Source: Diphasiastrum complanatum
Lineage: Eukaryota > Streptophyta > Lycopodiopsida > Lycopodiales > Lycopodiaceae
Reading direction: 5' to 3'
Assembly: GCA_029204225.1 (NCBI GenBank)
Contig: MU833024.1
Coordinates: 1 to 62,346 of the forward strand
Length of the DNA: 62,346 bases
A program made the translations under genes and the position numbers. Below are positions 36,655-49,684 of the stretch, in pieces (the stretch's first letter is position 1; the number at the start of each line of letters is the position of its first letter). A model generated the notes under the pieces. The model searched no databases and was not told the origin of the DNA. It saw only the letters and a list, made by a program, of their open reading frames with translations.

Positions 36655-37873
36655 CATTAGGGCCCTTTTTGAACTCAAAAAGGGCCTCTTCCTTGCCTAA
36701 ACATGTTTGCTAGTTGGGATTAATTAACTCATTAATTGTCCTATGTGGCAGTTCACCCAGAGTTTATCATGGGTTAGCTCAAATTTTTATAGGCTGCATT
36801 TGAACCTAGTATAATATCACAAGGACAGAAAATTTTGATGTAGCCTAAAATATTATATTCAATATAAACTCTCTATTTTTTCAAAGCCTTCAAAACGGCT
36901 TTTTTTTAGTTAGAATGAGAGAAAATGGGGGCCAATATTTCTTTGGGCCCCCATTATGAAAAAAAGATTTAAAAAAAAAAATGGGGGGAGGGGGATGAGA
37001 GTACACCCCCCCCCCCCCCTTGTACCTTCTCCCCTCCCCTGACATGTTGGCCGCTCCCCACTCCCCGAGCCGCTGGCCCCCTTCAAGGCCCTCCCTCTGG
37101 ATTGCACCATGACACCCCCTCCCCTGATGAAGTGAATGACATAGGGGGGAGGGGGCCTTTGATGTGTGGACACACCCACCGCGTGGCCACCCCTGCCAGC
37201 TGTTCGACGCGCGCTCTTGCTCACGTCGAGCAGTTGGCGGAGGTTGGCGTGTCCATCTATTAAACCCCCCCCCCCCCCCCATTAAAACCCATTTAAACGG
37301 GGGGGGGGGGGCGGTCGTGGTGCAATCCAGGCCCCGCGCCCCGAAGGGGTCCAGCGGTCTGGGGTGTGGGGAGCGGCCAGCGAGTCGGGGAGGGGAGAAG
37401 GTACAAGAACGCTGTGGGTGGGTGGGGGGGGTTTAAGGTACAAGGGAGCGGGGTGGTTGTTTTAAGGTACAAGGGGGTGGGGGGGTGGGGGAGTGCACTC
37501 TCATCCCCCTCCCACCATTTTTTTTTTTAAATCTTTTCTGCAAAATGGGGCCCAAAGAATTATTGGGCCCCCTTTTGTCTCATTCTAACTAATAAAAAGC
37601 CGTTTTGAAGTCGTTGAAAAAATAGAAAGTTTTTTATTTGAATTTTGGACTTGAGCTTTATCATATCATCATTAGTATGGGCTATAGAAGTAGAGTTAAA
37701 GGAGAGCTAGTGGGTGGGTTAGAATTTGGAGATTCAATTTACACCATTGATTGTGCCATGTCATATGGACCATTCCATCTCAATTGTCACTCTCTCATTG
37801 GTACACATGGCGTCATTAACACTAATTATAATTAGTGAAGGGGCCCTTTTTGAGTCCAAAAAGGGCCCTAATG
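36655..37873. mobile_element. GC-rich terminal-inverted-repeat element with hairpin ends
   Basis: The outer ends are inverted copies of each other (36655-36692 and 37837-37873). Each is itself a hairpin, with GGGCCCTTTTTGA and TCAAAAAGGGCC arms. Inside lies a second, longer inverted repeat: 36873-37114 against 37314-37625, beginning CTATTTTTTCAA and including CAAAACGGCTTTTT and a GGGCCCC block. The centre holds runs of C and G and no plausible transposase. It looks non-autonomous (MITE or foldback-like). Target duplications are ambiguous. Confidence 0.75.
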
Positions 37874-37932
37874 CTTTGTATCTGATCATCCTCTACTCTT
37901 CCTAATAAAACTCTGTCCATTTCATCTTGGAA

Positions 37933-38106
<174 letters not shown>

Positions 38107-38165
38107 GTGTGAACGATACTGCAAACTAAGGTGAGTATGCCTTTGAATTTTGTCAAAACAATAGT

Positions 38166-41013
38166 TGCCAAGTACCATTGGTACCAAGTCGTATCATTGA
38201 GTTTAAATCTGCAAAAACTGCCTATAAACTTTGTAGCCTCCCCTCTGTCAACTTCCTAGCACCTATCTCTATTGAGCTCTGGATCGCTCTTGCTCATTTC
38301 ACTGATGTAGAAGTCCAAGCGTGCAAACAACCTTCAAGATGTCCTTTTGAGCAGACCTGGGCTAGAACTAGAGGCCATTTTGACACTGGCTTTAACAGAA
38401 TGAATACTAGAATATGGAACTGGAAAAGACCTTTCTTTAAGTGCAGATGTGATGATAAATGCAAAAACGATTTTTCTATCATATGGTTTGATCACTCTAT
38501 CTGGTACATAATGAATAATCTTTCCATTTTCTTTCCTGGTGCGTCTATGCAAAATCAGCTTAATGCCTTCTTCCTTTGGTTGCATAAACCTGCTAGAGAG
38601 GTTGTCAACCTTGTCTTTCGATATATCCAACAATACATGATTGATGCTGCCATTGAACTTTCCATAAATCCTACTGCTAAGCTCCTTGCACACCTTGGCG
38701 ACGCTGAAAACGTTCGAGAAATTGAACGCCTTTTGAAAAAACCTATCTTCTCTACCTTGCAAGACAAATGGTTCTAGAATACTAGCAAAAAAACGGGTTC
38801 TTTCAATCTAAACAATCCAAGCTCAGTCATAACAGACAGTGGCAATAACAGGAAGCGAAAGTACTTTCCGAACAAAGGTAAAGAATGGCAAAGCAGTGGT
38901 GGTAAGGGGGATCTTCCTATCAGAAAGCTGAACTTTACCGTGATTAATCCATGTGAAGGAGGACATAGAAGAAATAAGGATATTGGAGGTCAGCAATACT
39001 GGTAGATGACGACTAGTGGTTAGAAGAGACAGAGGGAGGTTTTTTTTTGCATTTACGCTATTATAATAGATGCTTTGAGAGGATTGATGTTAAAAGACTA
39101 TATGCTGAAACCTTACTTTAGATTTTTGGTCATATTGATGAGACTTTTGAGCTTATTGTGTTTGGTTGGTCTTACTTTCCACATTTGAAGCATGAATGGT
39201 ATAAACCCTTTCAAGTTTTTTGTGATTTCGATGTTGACAACATTCCACCTTGTACTTGCACTGACAATAAACGTTTCAAAGAGTTCATTTCCGAAATCTT
39301 TGGGCATGTTGTCTCGATGGATACTGGAATTATTAGAAGCAAAGTTTTAAAGAATGACTTGAACAAAGGACTTAATCACATCCCGTTGCGCCAGTCTAAT
39401 ATAAATGAGATAGATTTAGAACTTTATCGTGGATGGTTTGAATTGGCAAGTTTTTTACCTACTTATCAAAATATTGATCATGAGACTGTTATGGAACATG
39501 CCTTGATTTGCAAAGATGCTGTAACAAACTTTTTGAAAAATACTAAGTGGTTGCATGAAAAAAGTATAATGAGTAACAAACTTACAAATGCCATTGATGA
39601 GTGTAATTGGATTACTACCAATTTGTATGTGAATGGTGTGGATAAGGCTCAACATAACCCGTGTTTTATGTGCATCTACTTTGTAAAAAATTTGGCTTTG
39701 GTTAGACTGTCTAGTCCAGATTTTGTCCCATTTTCGAAAGAAAATGATAATACACTAGACATGGCTATGGTTAAGATCCGAGATACGTTTGCTACTAAAA
39801 TACCTGATTTTCTAATAGGGAAAGAAGAATTACCTTTCTTACTCTCTATACTTTCAAAGCACATAAAAATGCATTCAGATGGATTACAAATGCACATGAC
39901 TGCTATTTTCTAAGGTGGCCACGTTTATTTCTGGAGCTCTTGGTATACTGACTTCTCTTCTTATGGAGAGGGCATGCCTTAAGGCAACTTCATATCAGAG
40001 TATCCTAAATGTGGATACCAACCTATTCTGGCAATGCGATCCATCCATTGAATTTTATCTTAATGTGTTTAACAAAATCACTTCAATGTGGCCACTAACA
40101 TCGCAAAATGCTATGAGAATATTCCTCTTAATGGTCCTGATGGGCTAAAAATAATAATACGAAGAATGATCAGGTATGCATTCAAGTCTTGTAAAAACAA
40201 AAAGCTTGCCTATCAATGGAAGCCGAGCCTTAAGCAATTTGATTGGAATTGGATTATCAATCAAACTGATAATTGGACTGTGATTGACATGGAACCTGTT
40301 TTCCAATATAATGATATACTGATTGACAATTGCATAGTAAAATTAAAAAATAGGACTTGGAAACAGGTATGTGGTATTCCTATGGGTTTTGCTTGTTCTC
40401 CTACATGGTGTAACTGGTATCTGTCATTCTATGAATTACATTTTATGAAAAGACTCGCCAGACTTGGAAATGTAGAATACCTACGTGCCTTCAAGCATAC
40501 TTTCCGTTATATTGATGATATTTGTTTCTTAAACAACACAGATGCTCTTTTATTTCTGGACAAGGAGCAACCTCGTGTCGATGATAATGCCTTATGGATC
40601 TATCCCTTGGAGTACCTCGCCATAGAAAATGAAGATGCTTCGGATGATACGGTCAATTTTTTGAATATTTCCACTACCTTTGATTCTTTATCAGCAAGTT
40701 TCATATGAAAAAAATTGACAAGCGAAGGGAACTTCCGTTTTTGTTTTTCCAATATATACACTTGACTGCCAATAGACCGATTATGAACTCGTATAAAGTT
40801 ATTGTCGCTCAAATTATTGCTGCCATGTATTGTTGTAGCAAACATGATACTTTTATGGATGAGGTCAGAAACATCGTTCTTCCTTTTCAATGTAATGACT
40901 TCATGAGAGGAAGATTGTATGAGATTATAAACAACCTATTCCTACACAATTTGTTCCCTGGACTCAAATTTACTTTACCGAAAAATGCTAAATTTCTTTT
41001 GGTGGGCAGGTAG
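38166..41013 (+). pseudogene. Penelope-type reverse transcriptase, broken by frameshifts
   Basis: The N-terminal part (38166-39000) is basic with a CRCDDKC cluster and no known domain. A Penelope-specific upstream block follows: CTC then GHVVSMDTGIIRSKVLKNDL, NKGLNHIPLRQ (39255-39395). The RT core then reads VATNIAKCYENIPLNGPDGL (motif A, 40088 on), VCGIPMGFACSP (motif B, about 40370-40402) and FRYIDDICFLNN (motif C, DD at 40514-40519). The C-terminal region includes IYPLEYLAIENE and MKKIDKRRELPFLFFQYIHL, and ends at 41013. Frame changes occur near 39000-39050, 39905, 40080 and 40695, plus stops near 38775 and 39119. In motif A the catalytic Asp is Asn (AAC, 40097-40099). It cannot encode an active enzyme. 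Confidence 0.8.
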
Positions 41014-41020
41014 CACTCCA

Positions 41021-41048
41021 TCTCAGGGGTGCTAACTGCCCCCTGAGA
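41021..41048 (+). other. Perfect 9-bp stem hairpin after the Penelope-like ORF
   Basis: TCTCAGGGG (41021-41029) pairs with CCCCTGAGA (41040-41048) around a 10-nt loop, 8 nt after the ORF stop. It could be the 3' RNA structure recognised for priming. Confidence 0.6.
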
Positions 41049-41080
41049 GACTTTGCGAGTTGTGGGTACGGTTGGTGGGT

Positions 41081-41162
41081 TCTCTCTCTCTCTCGCTCTC
41101 TCTCTCATGGGCTCTGTTGTATACATATATTGCTTTATTCGCTTCACAAGCCTTTGTGAAAT
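41081..41162 (+). repeat. CT tract and direct repeat, right copy
   Basis: A CT tract (41081-41106, one G interruption) followed by the same 56-bp sequence as at 38051-38106. After TGTGAAAT the sequence diverges for about 350 bp until the 24-bp repeat at 41514. Confidence 0.85.
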
Positions 41163-41537
41163 GTAAATGTTGCATACTAACCTTATTTACTAGTGGGGGC
41201 AAAAAAAATGCCTTACTATAATAAAAGACCCCACATAATAGAAAAAGTTTTTTTTTAAAAAATTGGTGGAAAAGTTGTGAATCTTTCAATGGCCAAGATC
41301 TGTGCACATTATGGACAATTAATCTAACGGTAAGCAACAATTTGCACTTAATATACCTAAATGTCCTCTGCTTCTATAAAGAGAAAAATCACACAACCCT
41401 ATTCACTTTTCCTCATGCTTTCTTGCTGTCTGTCATTCTTGCTCTACTGGTGCTCTACCATACGGTGATTGTGATTGAAGAGAAAGCTCGTGAATGCTAC
41501 TGGAAGAGCAATCGTGTGAACGATACTGCAAACTAAG

Positions 41538-43905
<2,368 letters not shown>

Positions 43906-45821
43906 TGTAGGCAGATTCATGAGCTCTGTAGAATTTATTTACTAACTCTTTGCTTCGCTTACGTCTTATTTACAGCTTAAACAGCTTGGTGTTCTGCTTG
44001 TCAGCAGAGACTGTGGGCATGTCTTATTGTTTATCTTGCTTATTACCATGCCCAAATCAGGCAAAAAGATTTTCATGGTAGTATAGTTCAACTTATCATG
44101 GATACTCAGATTTTGAATACTCTTGAACTCTTGAAATCACTTGCAATCATTCTACCATGCAAGCACACCAAGAATGCCCCAAAAACAGCTCTTCTTGAAA
44201 CATGGTTGGGCACTACTATGGCATGTAAAAATAGAATACTAGAACGGATCATTGCAAAACGGAAACTAAACTACTTGCAAGATCAAAAACTAGCCTAACA
44301 TGCCACATTTCGCATAAAAAAAACAAGAAAGCTAACTCTAAGCATTCAAGAATCAAGAAGCTCCAACTTCTTGGTTCTTGAATTTTCCAAGAAACTCAAG
44401 AAACCAAAACGTAAATGAATTTGCAAGATCTATACCACATTATTGGCTACAAATCTCTTGGATGCTTGCAACTTAGATTAATCCACCAAAACAGAAAACA
44501 AGAAACTAATTAAACTAGACAACATTTTAGAAGTCCAAGAATCAATAAACACACATTTCTTGATTCTTGGACACCCCAAGAACAATCAAGAACTGGAATG
44601 TCTAGGATAAGCAAGATCTACTCCACAAATCCAGCCTATGTAGTTTACCTTAATGCTGATTCCTATATTAATCCAGAAGAAAACAAGAAATCTAATCCAC
44701 AACTACAATCCACAACCACACACAAAGGGAATGGAAGGGCAAGATCATTAATGCATCACTCAAGAAACAAGAATGATCAAGGAGCTAAAAAATGCATCAA
44801 AACTCATGGAAGATCTTCTCATTTCAGCATGGAGTTGATACATTTACAAAAGCCTCCCTTCTACAAAGGGAGAGTTTCTTAAATAAGCAAGAGAGCTCCT
44901 TAGGTGGCATCCTAGTGACATTTCTCCATTACACAAATTACAAGTGGAATTATGCTCTCCACTAGGTGTCACCATCAAAAGGTGGCTCACTCTACTTTTC
45001 TAAGAGGGGCCTACTTGCATTTATTACGTTGCCTAGAAATACTAGTTCCTACATGGTCATTCCATCTTTCAAGATTCACCATGAGGCTCACACAGTTTTC
45101 ACTTGACAATATTAACTAGTATTCCTCGGCTCTTGTCTCAGCTCTCAGTCTTTGTTCATCTCGTCTTCTCAGAGACCTCCTTGGTCTAAGTGAGAAGTGC
45201 TCTTGGGTAGCTCTGGCCGAGTATCTTGGGGATTCGTCAAAATCAGCCAACATCATCCCACCCCTACTGTGTTGCAGGACCCACTGCAACTCATTGAATG
45301 ATATTGCTCCGCTTTGCATTGGCATCTTTGATCAACACTTGAAAAAGGTAAATCCTCATTCGCTTGCGTAAAACCAAGTGCTAATTTTTGCCAGTCTTCA
45401 TAAAAAACTGATATCAACAATTTGCCACAATTTAACCAAAATGTCCTATTACTGCAAATGGTTAACATCTTCAAAATTGGAGAGCTTCCAGCAGCTTCAT
45501 AACTCTGCATGCTTGAGTGTCTCCCTCGAGTCTCTTTTTCTTCTTTTGGTCACTTGTATCCGCCATGGACGGTTTCACTTTTGGTTTCTTGGCAGGTACT
45601 AGTGCTCTAGGAGGTCATGCCAGATATTCATCAATTGTCTCGGCATTCCTTGTGTCCTCCATTCTGCTTCTGGGTGTTTCCGCAACTTTTCTCTCAGTCG
45701 AAGTTCCAGTCAGTCTTGCCGATGCTCTTGCCTTTGACGAGAAGAGGAAGAGCCTTCGATTTGGTAGGTTGCACAAACTTTGGTTATCAGTCTCAAGGGG
45801 ATGGACTCATAATCAAATAGT
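43906..45821 (+). repeat. Duplicated unit, copy 1 (contiguous)
   Basis: 43906-44430 recurs inverted at 47843-48367. 44447-45821 recurs in direct orientation at 49685-51041. Identity is about 92% or more by eye. Contents are a 66-codon frame at 44098-44298, kept open in both copies (MDTQILNTLELLKSLAIILP start); a minus-strand frame at 45116-45325 (Arg-rich end) kept in both; and a basic minus-strand frame (PRALVPAKKPKVKPSMADTS) near 45520-45620. None is recognised. The unit may be an uncharacterised transposon. Confidence 0.85.
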
Positions 45822-46204
45822 GGTAGAAACAGATTTGGACGGATGGGTAGGTAATGGTAGGGACTTGACGGAAGGGTAAGGAACTGGGGAGATCAAAGGA
45901 TCAGATCTATGTAAGGCCTTGGAAATCGTCTCAGCATGTAGTAGACATATAGAATTGAGATTGCAGAAAGGCAGAAAAACTATGAATTCCCTGGTGACGT
46001 TGCTTTTGGATGGAAATGGTAGTAGATGACAGAATATCGGTTTCACTTTTCTTCTTTCAAGGACTCATTTCATATAATGTCTTTGTTTTATTTTTGAACT
46101 GGTGAATTTTGTGGTAATGTAGAAGTTTGCAAGGAACTTCTCGACACTGCAGCAAGTTTAGCGGTAGGTTGCTACGGTGCTCGAGTTGTGTTGTTGTAAG
46201 GATC
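45822..46204. other. Spacer between duplicated unit and zinc-knuckle fragment
   Basis: No gene or repeat recognised. It is unique to the copy 1 side. Confidence 0.5.
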
Positions 46205-46648
46205 CTATCGGGAGTCATAACTGATGTGTCGGGCAGGTAGGATCTTAGGTGGTTGTTGTGGACAGTCTTTGAAACTGTGTTTTCTAACACAGTCAGGACA
46301 CTCGGCATGGTACTTGGTCTTGATTGGACAATCAACCATGAAATGGCCGGTTTCACCACAGATGAGACATATGTTGTTCATTGGCCCTTGCGTAATGGCA
46401 TAGCCATCTTGTATGGCTAGTGGTTCTTGATTTTCTGGTGGGTAGTCATGATAATGCGAGGAATGTCCAAATTGTGTCGGTTGTTCTTCATATCCTTGGA
46501 TGGCATGTGCTTGGATATGCTGATATAAAGGGCAAGCATCAGCAAGATGTGTAGCCCGACAATGTGGGCACCACATGAGTTTTTTTTGTGTATTAGGTAT
46601 CTGGGCAGTGTGTGGTTGACGAGGCATACTGCGTTGGATAGACTTCAT
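46205..46648 (-). pseudogene. Zinc-knuckle gag-like fragment
   Basis: The 147-codon minus-strand frame has three Cys/His clusters: CPHCRATHLADACP, CLICGETGHFMVDC (a classical CX2CX4HX4C knuckle) and CPDCVRKHSFKDCP. Between the first and second is a Gln/Tyr/His-rich stretch. Upstream on the minus strand, to about 46860, an acidic region (AMSDAIQEEDEGSDVDESR) continues after stops. Retroelement gag proteins combine such features. A host nucleic-acid-binding protein cannot be excluded. There is no neighbouring protease or RT. Confidence 0.55.
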
Positions 46649-46919
46649 AGTATTTTGAAACTCATTGGTTTCTCCATTTGCAGGTGATGTTACTGATTAA
46701 GCAACTCTAGCTATGATTTCCAAAGTTGATCTCGAGTATGCTCGATCTGCTTCGACTCTTGGACTGGAGCACGGGGTGCTTTCCGTTACCTGGATTCATC
46801 AACATCTGATCCCTCGTCTTCTTCTTGGATGGCATCAGACATAGCTAACTTTAGACTCATATATTCGTCATTGGATTTAAGCTCGCGTCTTATCCATCTT
46901 GGAAGGCCGACTAAAAACT

Positions 46920-47842
46920 AGGGTCAAAAAATTGGATTGGAATAAAAAATTGAGGGTGGGTCGAAAAAGTGAAGTGGATCGAAAAAAATGTGGTGACTCA
47001 AAAAAGGGGTGACTCGAAAAAATGGGTGACTTGAAAAACTGATAACTCGAAAAATTTTGAATACTCTAAAAATTGATGGTATTGAAAAAAATATGACTCG
47101 AAAAAAGTAGTATCGAAAAAATGGTGGATCGAGAAATTTGGGTGACTCGAAAAAATGATGGATAAAAAAAGTACGACTCAAAAAAATGTAGTATCGAAAA
47201 AAGTACAACTCGAAAAAAGTAGTATCGAAAAAAATGGTGGATCGAGAAATTTGGGTGACTCAAAAAAATGTAGTATCGAAAAAAATATGACTCGGAGAAA
47301 GTACGACTCGAAAAAAATGTAGTATCGAAAAAATGATGGATCGAAAAATGGTGGATTGAGAAATTTGGGTGACTCGAAAAATTGATAACTCAAAAAATTT
47401 TGATGGCTCTAAAAATTGATGGTATTGAAAAAAATATGACTCGAAAAAATGTAGTATCGAAAAAGTATGACTCGAAAAAAGTACGACTCGAAAAAAAGTA
47501 TTATCGAAAAAATGATGGATCGAGAAATTTGGGTGACTCAAAATTGATGGTATCGAAAAAGTACGACTCGAAAAAAGTACAACTCGAAAAAAAGTAGTAT
47601 TGAAAAAATGATGGATCGAGAAATTTGGGTGACTCAAAAAATTGATGGTATCGAAAAAGTATGACTCAAAAAAAAGTATTATCGAAAAAATGATGGATCG
47701 AGAAATTTGGGTGACTCGAAAAATTGATGGTATCAAAAAAGTATGACTCAAAAACAGTACGACTCGAAAAAAAGTAGTATCGAAAAAATGGTGGATCGAG
47801 AAATTTGGGCGACTTGAAAAATTGATGGTATCGAAAAAGTAT
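46920..47842 (+). repeat. Minisatellite 1, main block
   Basis: An array of short A-rich words joined in a higher-order unit of about 82 bp. The words end in CGAAAAA or CGAGAAA: GACTCGAAAAA, GTATCGAAAAA, GGATCGAGAAATTTGGG. Unit copies vary by loss or gain of single words. The Phe/Ser-rich minus-strand open frames across it are artefacts of the repeat. Confidence 0.9.
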
Positions 47843-48367
47843 GATCTTGCAAATTCATTTACGTTTTGGTTTCTTGAGTTTCTTGGAAAATTCAAGAACC
47901 AAGAAGATGGAGCTTCTTGATTCTTGAATGCTTGGAGTTAGTTTTCTTGTTTTTTTATGAGAAATGTGGCATGCTAGGCTAGTTTTTGATCTTGCAAGTA
48001 GTTTAGTTTCTGTTTTGCAATGATCCGTTCTAGTATTCTATTTTTACGTGCCATAGTATTGCCCAACCGTGTTTCAAAAAGAGTTGTTTTTTGGGCATTC
48101 TTGGTGTGCTTGCATGGTAGGATGATTGCAAGTGATTTCAAGAGTTCAAGAGTATTCAAAATCTGAGTATCCATGACAGGTTGAACTATACTACAACTCT
48201 GAAAATCTTTATGCCTGATCTGGGCATGGTAATAAGCAAGATAAACAATAAGACATGCCTACAGTCTCTGCTGATAGGCAGAACACCAACTTGTTTAAGT
48301 TGTAAATAAGACGTAAGTGAAGCAAAGAGTTAGTAAACAGATTCTACAGAGTTCAAGAATCTGCCTA
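47843..48367 (-). repeat. Duplicated unit, copy 2 left part, inverted
   Basis: The reverse complement of 43906-44430, including the 66-codon frame (here 47974-48174 on the minus strand, open, with about six residue changes). Its inner edge meets minisatellite 1 exactly where copy 1 has 16 bp of other sequence. Confidence 0.9.
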
Positions 48368-49060
48368 CATTTGGCCCACTTGAACTCAGACATGTAACAT
48401 TCAACCAAGTTCTCAATGACTGATGCCACATTGTCATCAGTCAGATCCCTGCAAACACACTCCCAATCTTTCAACACATCTGAGTTTCTACAGACCTTGT
48501 AATACTTTGTATTATGCACCATTCTTGATCTTCAATCAAGAGCATAAACCTGTCACAAAGCTTCACTGTCAACAGTCCTCGATGAGCAGCACTCCTTGTT
48601 TTGAGTTTCGTAGTCCATGGGCCCCACCTTTTGCAGGCATGAGTCATGCACTAACCAGCTGACATTTCCCTCCATTCTCACATAGAACACATGCACCCAT
48701 TCACATACTGACGATCACAAACAGCCTCCTACGTTTCTATCCAAGCAGCCACTTCAGCAACGTTTGACAAAACCGCCCCTTCCTAGGCTACTGACCACGC
48801 CACCTACCTGACAACATGGCTAACACTCTCACAAAACTGACCGCCTAACCACAACAAAAACACACCACCTGCTTACAAGCAATCTACGAAAAACCCTGCA
48901 CGCATCTAACAGCACTGCATCTTCACTCATTCCTCACTGTCCCGCACTTGACACCATCGCTCCTTCTCCTGACCAACCTCTCTGGCACGCCCCTGCACTC
49001 CCTAGCCCGAACCTTCACGCTCCACCCTTGACTCCCCTTCACGTGCATCTCGACCACGTT
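48368..49060. other. Sequence beyond the inverted segment
   Basis: A minus-strand frame (48295-48522) reads VCRNSDVLKDWECVCRDL and NLVECYMSEFKWAKC before entering the duplicated unit; it is not recognised. 48520-49060 is C-rich on the plus strand, without a supported gene. Confidence 0.35.
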
Positions 49061-49520
49061 TGAGGGATTCCGATCTCGACCGAGGTTGAGGACTCCATCT
49101 CGACCGAGTCTGAGAGGAAGCCACGCCATTTCGACCGAGTCTGAGGGTTTCCATCTCGACTGACAGGTTTCAATACCATCTCGACCGACTGTTATTTACT
49201 CAAAATCTCCTACAGGTCTCCACTGCATCTCGACCGAGCCCACAGGCGCTCAGATTTTGATCGGGTCCTCCACTTAATAACTCGACCGGGTCCTACACAT
49301 CCGTCTCGACCGAGTCCCGAGATCGACAACTCGACCGGGTCCTGCAATGAGTAACTTGACCGAGCCTGGAGTTGCTCACCTCTCAACCACGCCTGAAATC
49401 ACTCACAACTTGATCGGGTCCTGCACTGAGTAACTTGACCGAGTCTGAAGTTGCTCACATCTTGACCGCGTCTGAAATCACTCAAAACTCGACCGGGTCC
49501 GCCAATTCGACATCTCGACC
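49061..49520 (+). repeat. Minisatellite 2
   Basis: More than a dozen variants of CTCGACCGAGTC or CTCGACCGGGTCC, spaced 25-40 bp apart. It shares the TCGA..GAGTC word with minisatellite 1 and runs directly into the next block. Confidence 0.88.
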
Positions 49521-49684
49521 GAGTCAAAAAAATCATTTTTCGATACCTCATTAATCTCCGAGTCATACTTTTTTCGAAACTATATTTTTTCAAGTCATAC
49601 TTTTACGATACCGTCAATTTTGCGAGTCACTTAAATTTCTCGATCCATCATTTTTTAGATACTATTTTTTTTCAAGTCGTACTT
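49521..49684 (-). repeat. Minisatellite 1, short inverted block
   Basis: The same words as 46920-47842 but in reverse-complement orientation (TTTTTCGATACC, GAGTCATAC). It adjoins the right part of copy 2. Confidence 0.88.

Larger units (their letters stand above)
38131..41513 (+). mobile_element. Penelope-like retroelement without a GIY-YIG domain, decayed
   Basis: The interval is bounded by a perfect 24-bp direct repeat (38107-38130 and 41514-41537), a good candidate target duplication. It contains one long broken reverse-transcriptase frame (38166-41013), a strong hairpin after the stop (41021-41048) and a CT-rich 3' segment repeated upstream of the element. No LTRs, gag, RNase H or integrase are present. 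No GIY-YIG endonuclease is seen before or after RT. Endonuclease-deficient Penelope-like elements are known from rotifers, fungi, protists and some plants. The exact 5' and 3' ends are uncertain. Confidence 0.75.

Noticed and set aside
36890-37436. Gly/Pro-rich proteins in the GC-rich element
   Set aside because: They come from poly-C and poly-G runs and from the inverted repeat read in several frames.
38131-38164. A 34-nt intron that would join the upstream ATG frame to the RT frame
   Set aside because: The frames would match, but 34 nt is below plausible plant intron size.
41162-41513. An intron explaining the 350-bp interruption between the two direct-repeat parts
   Set aside because: A donor-like GTAAAT is present, but no AG acceptor falls at the border that would regenerate the uninterrupted copy. 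A target duplication explains the 24-bp repeat better.
45517-45879. A plus-strand membrane protein (120 codons with a hydrophobic segment)
   Set aside because: The start context is poor, the frame overlaps a protein-like basic frame on the minus strand and its end differs between the two copies.
47260-47895. A 211-codon Phe/Ser-rich minus-strand open frame
   Set aside because: It runs through minisatellite 1. The repeated words lack stops in some frames, so the frame is an artefact of the repeat.
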